Of a stretch of DNA of 42,520 bases, positions 39,574-42,520 are shown piece after piece. Source of the stretch: a virus; the IMG/VR virus record IMGVR_UViG_3300043313_001107, positions 1-42,520 of that record, one strand, 5' to 3'. Position 1 is the stretch's first letter; every line of letters starts with the position of its first letter. A program made the translations under genes and the position numbers. The notes below the pieces were generated by a model. That model worked only from the letters and a program-made list of their open reading frames with translations, ran no database searches and had not been told where the DNA came from.

Positions 39574-39633
39574 AAAAACCCCTTTGCGCTGGAGACGGCC
39601 AGCGCGCCGGTTAGAGAAAAGAAAAAGGTGGGC

Positions 39634-39783
39634 TTACTCCGCGAGATGCGAGGCGACCTGTTTTTGTAGGTACTTTTCAGCGGAGTAAAGCCGATCCCAT
39701 GCGAAATCAATTCCGACAGCTTTGGAGCGGAGAGAGGAGATAAGGTTGATGGAGGCGATAAGGTTAGCAAGTTCAGGAGACAT
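39634..39783 (-). CDS. Small protein under a repeated promoter module
   Basis: A 49-residue protein starting at ATG 39783 with AAAGGA before it. Two predicted helices (LANLIASINLISSLRSKA, AWDRLYSAEKYLQKQVASH). It is preceded by one of three near-identical promoter-plus-hairpin cassettes. Function unknown; the strength of the cassette suggests it is highly transcribed and regulated with ArdC. Confidence 0.6.
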   Translation of the reverse strand: MSPELANLIASINLISSLRSKAVGIDFAWDRLYSAEKYLQKQVASHLAE

Positions 39784-39803
39784 GGTTTTAGTCCTTTCAG
39801 GTT

Positions 39804-39817
39804 GTGGCATCAGCCAC
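39804..39817 (-). promoter_or_regulatory. 5'-leader hairpin, module C
   Basis: GTGGC-N4-GCCAC predicted to sit at the very 5' end of the transcript from the promoter at 39829-39856, followed by AACCTGAAAGGA, the ribosome-binding site. The same arrangement is found at 41636 and 42341. It may stabilise the message or be bound by a regulator. Confidence 0.6.
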
Positions 39818-39828
39818 GGAATAAGTTG

Positions 39829-39856
39829 ATTATACATGACTCCATCATGGAGTCAA
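39829..39856 (-). promoter_or_regulatory. Promoter with internal 17-bp palindrome, module C
   Basis: Read on the - strand: TTGACT, 16-base spacer, TATAAT (perfect -10). The palindrome GACTCCATGATGGAGTC (39838-39854) overlaps the -35 and most of the spacer, so a bound dimer would exclude polymerase. The same layout drives the ArdC gene. Confidence 0.75.
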
Positions 39857-39860
39857 CACG

Positions 39861-40727
39861 TTAGAAAAGTGAAAGTTGCTTGCTTGCAGATGCGGCAGGA
39901 TAACCGTTACCCGCATCCGTTCGCCCTTCATCATCGAAAGGTTCTGTAGGTGGAAGACATTCAGCGCAGGACTCCCCATGCTTGGCATAGCAGGACGGAC
40001 AGAAGACCGCGCCAGTCTCGGAGCACTCCCCGTATTCATCCATCTGGGAGAGGTCAGCGTCACAGGCGGAGCACTCCATTGTGTCATCATCCACCGGGAC
40101 CGGCAGCGGATTGGAAGGTCTGAAATCGTGCTTTTGGATGCGATGCAGCGCGAACTTTGTAGGCTTTCCGCCCGATCCATTCCACCAGTGGCGAAGATGG
40201 CCAATACACCATTGCCGAACGTCATCAGACCGTTCACCAACCTCTAGCGAGGAGCACAGAAACGACCTGTACCCAGTAGCGGAGTAGAAACCACGATCCC
40301 ATTCAACAGCGCCAATCTCAAAGCCCCAGACGCGCGCGTTATAGGCAGACATGCCAAGGGAGCCGCCCAGCCCCTCAGTCTGAAAGTTAACCTTTGTGAT
40401 CGACACGAAAGTCTCAAAGTTACCCTTCTGGCCGAACAATGGAACGGAGCCAGGGCGCGCGCGCGTCAGCCAGTCGAAGATTTGCGCCACGTCATGGAAG
40501 CAATATCGGAAGCCCCTAGAGGTGAAACGCTCAAAGGACTCTGCGCGTTCGATGATATCTTGAGCCTCACCATAAACAGATCCCGCCGTCTCAAAGTCCC
40601 GCGCACGTACAGCCGCATCGAAGCGAATGATGCAATCACGATAGAGCGGCACGAGCTCCGCCACCGTGGAGGGGAGATGCCCAAGGTCTTTGGGCATCTC
40701 CATCACAGTCTGTTTGCTGTTATTCAT
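39861..40727 (-). CDS. Cysteine-rich protein with C-terminal clamp-binding motif
   Basis: A 288-residue protein, start overlapping the ArdC stop codon. The first ~190 residues (AELVPLYRDCIIRFDAAVRA, RFTSRGFRYCFHDVAQIFDW) are a helical/alpha-beta domain. Residues about 220-258 hold CSACDADLSQMDEYGECSET and FCPSCYAKHGESCAEC, a dense zinc-binding cluster. The last five residues are QLSLF, a canonical bacterial sliding-clamp-binding pentapeptide. It may bring the protein to the host or phage clamp. It is co-transcribed with ArdC, downstream of its promoter. Biochemical role unknown. Confidence 0.7.
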   Translation of the reverse strand: MNNSKQTVMEMPKDLGHLPSTVAELVPLYRDCIIRFDAAVRARDFETAGSVYGEAQDIIERAESFERFTSRGFRYCFHDVAQIFDWLTRARPGSVPLFGQKGNFETFVSITKVNFQTEGLGGSLGMSAYNARVWGFEIGAVEWDRGFYSATGYRSFLCSSLEVGERSDDVRQWCIGHLRHWWNGSGGKPTKFALHRIQKHDFRPSNPLPVPVDDDTMECSACDADLSQMDEYGECSETGAVFCPSCYAKHGESCAECLPPTEPFDDEGRTDAGNGYPAASASKQLSLF

Positions 40728-41617
40728 GCCGCCACCTCTTCCTCTGATGTAGCGGCAAAGGTGCGGCCCAGAATGAAATCAGCCGCCTTTTGTGCCCGTT
40801 GAGCAGCTTGGATGGCCAGCGTCTTATCATTCTTTAGCTTGCTGATCCATGTCTGGATGTACGCAACCGAGTTGCTAATTCGCTCCTCATTCGAGCATCC
40901 AGTCTCCGCGCAAAGAAACGCGGCCGCAAATTCAGCCGTTAACTCTTCCTTGCTGTAGTCCTCAGAACCAAAGCCAGTCATGGCGATTAGCTCCGCGCGG
41001 TTACAGCGAGACTTTATGCCTGTACTGTGAGCAAATTCATGGAACAGGGTAGCGTAGTAACCGCCAGCAGAGGCGAACGTCTCGCGGTTAGGCATCTGGA
41101 CATGATCCCGTGATGGAACGAAGTGCGCGCTATCGCCACCATGCGCCAGCGTAGGATGCGAGTCTGAGGCCATGAACTTAGAGACAACCGCGTCACACTC
41201 CGCGATTGGATCAAATACTTCACCCTCAAAAGGTAAATCAGCGGGTACACCGTCCAATTGCTCGATGTTGAACACGGCATAACCGCGCGCCAGTGGAGCA
41301 GCATTTTTGCCCTGTAGCTTGGCCTCGATGACCGCCTTTTTATCCGGGAATTTCCAGAACATCACGGGAGATGATTTCTCACCCTTGCGAACCTGATATC
41401 CCAGTTCCAAAGCCTGCTTGTAGGTACACCAACCCTGTGACGTATAGCCAGAGCAGAGGAGAGAAAACACGTTCGCTCCACGGTACGGCTTACCAGATGC
41501 AAGGTTGTAGGGCATCCCTGAAGTCTTTCCAGAGGTTCGCCATTCCTTGCGCCACGGAATTTTACCGGACTCAAGAGTTGAGATTATGCGGTCAGTAATT
41601 GTTTCGTAAATGGACAT
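40724..41617 (-). CDS. ardC: ArdC-type antirestriction/ssDNA-binding metalloprotease-like protein
   Basis: A 297-residue protein. The N-terminal ssDNA-binding domain (about 1-130) begins MSIYETITDRIISTLESGKI, then PWRKEW, RGANVFSLL and YQVRKGEKS, all ArdC hallmarks. The C-terminal zincin-like domain has HEFAHSTG (193-200) and an EELTAEFAAAF segment with the likely third ligand Glu229. In plasmids, ArdC protects entering DNA against restriction by binding single strands. It has its own promoter with an internal palindrome and a 5' hairpin leader. It is coupled to the clamp-motif protein downstream. Confidence 0.92.
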   Translation of the reverse strand: MSIYETITDRIISTLESGKIPWRKEWRTSGKTSGMPYNLASGKPYRGANVFSLLCSGYTSQGWCTYKQALELGYQVRKGEKSSPVMFWKFPDKKAVIEAKLQGKNAAPLARGYAVFNIEQLDGVPADLPFEGEVFDPIAECDAVVSKFMASDSHPTLAHGGDSAHFVPSRDHVQMPNRETFASAGGYYATLFHEFAHSTGIKSRCNRAELIAMTGFGSEDYSKEELTAEFAAAFLCAETGCSNEERISNSVAYIQTWISKLKNDKTLAIQAAQRAQKAADFILGRTFAATSEEEVAA

Positions 41618-41635
41618 TGAACTGCCTTTCAGGTT

Positions 41636-41649
41636 GTGGCATCCGCCAC
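41636..41649 (-). promoter_or_regulatory. 5'-leader hairpin, module B
   Basis: GTGGC-N4-GCCAC at the predicted 5' end of the ArdC transcript, followed by AACCTGAAAGG and the start codon. It matches modules A and C apart from the loop. Confidence 0.65.
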
Positions 41650-41660
41650 GGAATAAATTG

Positions 41661-41688
41661 ATTATACATGACTCCATGATGGAGTCAA
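41661..41688 (-). promoter_or_regulatory. ArdC promoter with internal 17-bp palindrome, module B
   Basis: On the - strand TTGACT (41683-41688), 16-base spacer, TATAAT (41661-41666). Palindrome GACTCCATCATGGAGTC at 41670-41686 overlaps the -35 and spacer. It is identical to module C except for the central base, evidence that one repressor controls both. Confidence 0.78.
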
Positions 41689-41696
41689 ACCGCGCA

Positions 41697-42320
41697 CTAG
41701 GCGCGCGCTAACCGCGCGCGCCTTATGTGCTTTTGGAGTTGCTGCAAAGATTCCCGGATATTGTTGTTAGCTTCCTTGACGATGCGCTGGACGTTCGGTG
41801 CTTCGATGCCGGGAACTTCCTCGCTCCACACGCGCGTTAGCAGGTCTGCAGTCTCTTTAGAGATACCCTGAGTGGAGAAACGAACAGCCTCGCATCTGGA
41901 CGTGAAACGTGTCTCAAATCGCTCTGTTTCGTTACAGGTGAAAATAATGACAGTGTTTTCTGGCCTGTTAGTGGAATCAAGGATCGACAGCCAAGCGAGT
42001 TGTGCGGCTGGACTCATCTGGTCTGCCTCATCCACTAGGACAACATGGAATCCGCCAAACATAGGCTTATAGGCCAGTCTGGAGCGCAATGCTTTGACAG
42101 TATCAACGGTACAACTCTGAGACGGTACGTGATGGAGTTGAGCTCCCATTTCATCAGCCAGCGCCAGCGCCAGCGAAGTCTTACCAGTTCCGGGAGCTCC
42201 CACAAACAGGAGTGCGGTACTGTATGGATCATTCAGCAATTCCATTGCAAGGTCTTTTGCGTCTTGCATCCCGATAAAATCGACTACCTTGGTTGGCTTG
42301 TACTTTTCGACTAATAGCAT
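41697..42320 (-). CDS. Minimal AAA+ clamp-loader-like ATPase
   Basis: A 207-residue protein starting at ATG 42320. It has a clamp-loader opening (LLVEKYKPTKVVDFIGMQDA), Walker A GAPGTGKTS (41-49), Walker B VVLVDEAD (93-100), sensor 1 FTCN (127-130), the SRC arginine-finger motif (141-143) and a sensor 2 region NNNIRESLQQL (about 186-196). Clamp-loader subunits (DnaX, RFC, T4 gp44) are usually 320 residues or more and add a collar domain; here only the AAA+ module is present. It could be a compact phage loader, a decoy that interferes with the host loader, or an AAA+ of other use. It leads the leftward cassette under module A. Confidence 0.8.
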   Translation of the reverse strand: MLLVEKYKPTKVVDFIGMQDAKDLAMELLNDPYSTALLFVGAPGTGKTSLALALADEMGAQLHHVPSQSCTVDTVKALRSRLAYKPMFGGFHVVLVDEADQMSPAAQLAWLSILDSTNRPENTVIIFTCNETERFETRFTSRCEAVRFSTQGISKETADLLTRVWSEEVPGIEAPNVQRIVKEANNNIRESLQQLQKHIRRARLARA

Positions 42321-42340
42321 GGGGTGAGTCCTTTCAGGTT

Positions 42341-42354
42341 GTGGCCAGCGCCAC
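42341..42354 (-). promoter_or_regulatory. 5'-leader hairpin, module A
   Basis: GTGGC-GCTG-GCCAC on the - strand, followed by AACCTGAAAGGACT and the ATPase start. It shares the eleven bases GGCCAGCGCCA (+ strand) with the tandem repeat at 42423 onwards. Confidence 0.6.
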
Positions 42355-42365
42355 GGAATATTTAG

Positions 42366-42395
42366 AAGGTAGCGCGCCAGTTCGGAACGTGTCAA
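42366..42395 (-). promoter_or_regulatory. Promoter of the clamp-loader-like gene, module A
   Basis: On the - strand TTGACA, 18-base spacer, TACCTT (aligned with TATAAT of modules B and C by the identical distance to the leader hairpin). The spacer holds a different small palindrome, GTTCCGAAC (42380-42388). Nine bases upstream of the -35 lies TGGGAA-N3-TTCCCA, copy 5. Confidence 0.6.
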
Positions 42396-42403
42396 CTAAA
42401 AAG

Positions 42404-42418
42404 TGGGAATCGTTCCCA
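42404..42418. repeat. TGGGAA-N3-TTCCCA palindrome, copy 5
   Basis: Exact repeat with spacer TCG, extended to GTGGGAATCGTTCCCAC (42403-42419). It is just upstream of the module A promoter, in the position of an activator or repressor site for the leftward clamp-loader/ArdC set. Confidence 0.65.
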
Positions 42419-42422
42419 CAAT

Positions 42423-42520
42423 AGGCCAGCGCCAACCGCCAGCGAACGACCTGCGAGGCCAGCGCCAACCGCCAGCGAACGCGACCTGCGAGGCCAGCGC
42501 CAACCGCCAGCGAACGACCT
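42423..42520. repeat. Tandem 33-35 bp repeats at the right end
   Basis: Two full units and a 30-base partial one: 42423-42455 (33 bp), 42456-42490 (35 bp, with two extra bases GC) and 42491 to the window end. Each unit starts AGGCCAGCGCCAACCGCCAG and contains GCCAGCG twice. The window stops inside the array, so the copy number is not known. They could be origin iterons or an assembly boundary. Confidence 0.75.

Noticed and set aside
42423-42520. Tandem repeats as a CRISPR array
   Set aside because: Units are contiguous with no unique spacers between them, and no cas gene is present.
1-42520. tRNA genes
   Set aside because: No clover-leaf with a TTCGA-type T-arm and matching acceptor stem was found by eye; a tRNA scan would settle it.

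Overview
The window reads as most or all of the genome of a tailed double-stranded DNA phage of the short-tailed (podovirus) type. It has a large terminase, a portal, a scaffold-like protein, a major capsid protein resembling the N4 gp56 family, two tandem adaptor-like proteins, an 870-residue nozzle-like protein, three internal-virion-type proteins (the last two large) and a collagen-like fibre. No tape measure, sheath or tail-tube set of a long-tailed phage is present. DNA is GC-rich and coding is dense, with many ATGA/GTGA/TTGA stop-start overlaps. I see no integrase, RNA polymerase, DNA polymerase, primase or replicative helicase, so replication either relies on the host or is encoded outside the window. 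The host cannot be named from sequence. I see no tRNA, CRISPR or insertion sequence.

Layout. (1) 1-369 is non-coding and contains palindromes. (2) 370-5473 is leftward: an HNH/AP2 endonuclease, several small unknowns, a winged-helix-type DNA-binding protein, a DUF3846-like protein, a J-domain-associated phage protein and a small ribbon-helix-helix-like protein. (3) 5503-8069 is rightward early or accessory: a PD-(D/E)XK nuclease of DUF1064 type followed by small zinc-ribbon, membrane and conserved phage proteins. (4) 8071-31843 is packaging, head, tail, internal virion, lysis and fibre genes, all rightward. (5) 31893-32280 holds a holin-like membrane protein and a terminator. (6) 32285-38768 is a second rightward accessory block. 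It opens with a ribbon-helix-helix gene under its own promoter/operator, followed by a RecF/Rad50-like ATPase and many small genes, and ends with an HNH endonuclease. (7) 38843-42320 is leftward: an AAA+ clamp-loader-like ATPase, an ArdC-type antirestriction protein, a cysteine-rich protein ending in a sliding-clamp-binding motif, and small genes. (8) 42321-42520 is control DNA that ends inside tandem repeats.

The most distinctive signals are regulatory. A 15-bp palindrome, TGGGAA-N3-TTCCCA, occurs exactly five times across the window. Three leftward genes share a promoter plus 5'-terminal RNA hairpin cassette, and two of these carry a perfect 17-bp palindrome between the -35 and -10. The ribbon-helix-helix gene at 32320 has a palindrome inside its own promoter and probably a leaderless start. 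Together these suggest a phage with several local repressor circuits, one of which controls an antirestriction and clamp-related cassette. Other points are two pairs of tandem paralogues in the virion block (16431-18164 and 28198-29174) and a conserved virion gene at 26460 that has an ideal ribosome-binding site but GTC where the start codon should be.
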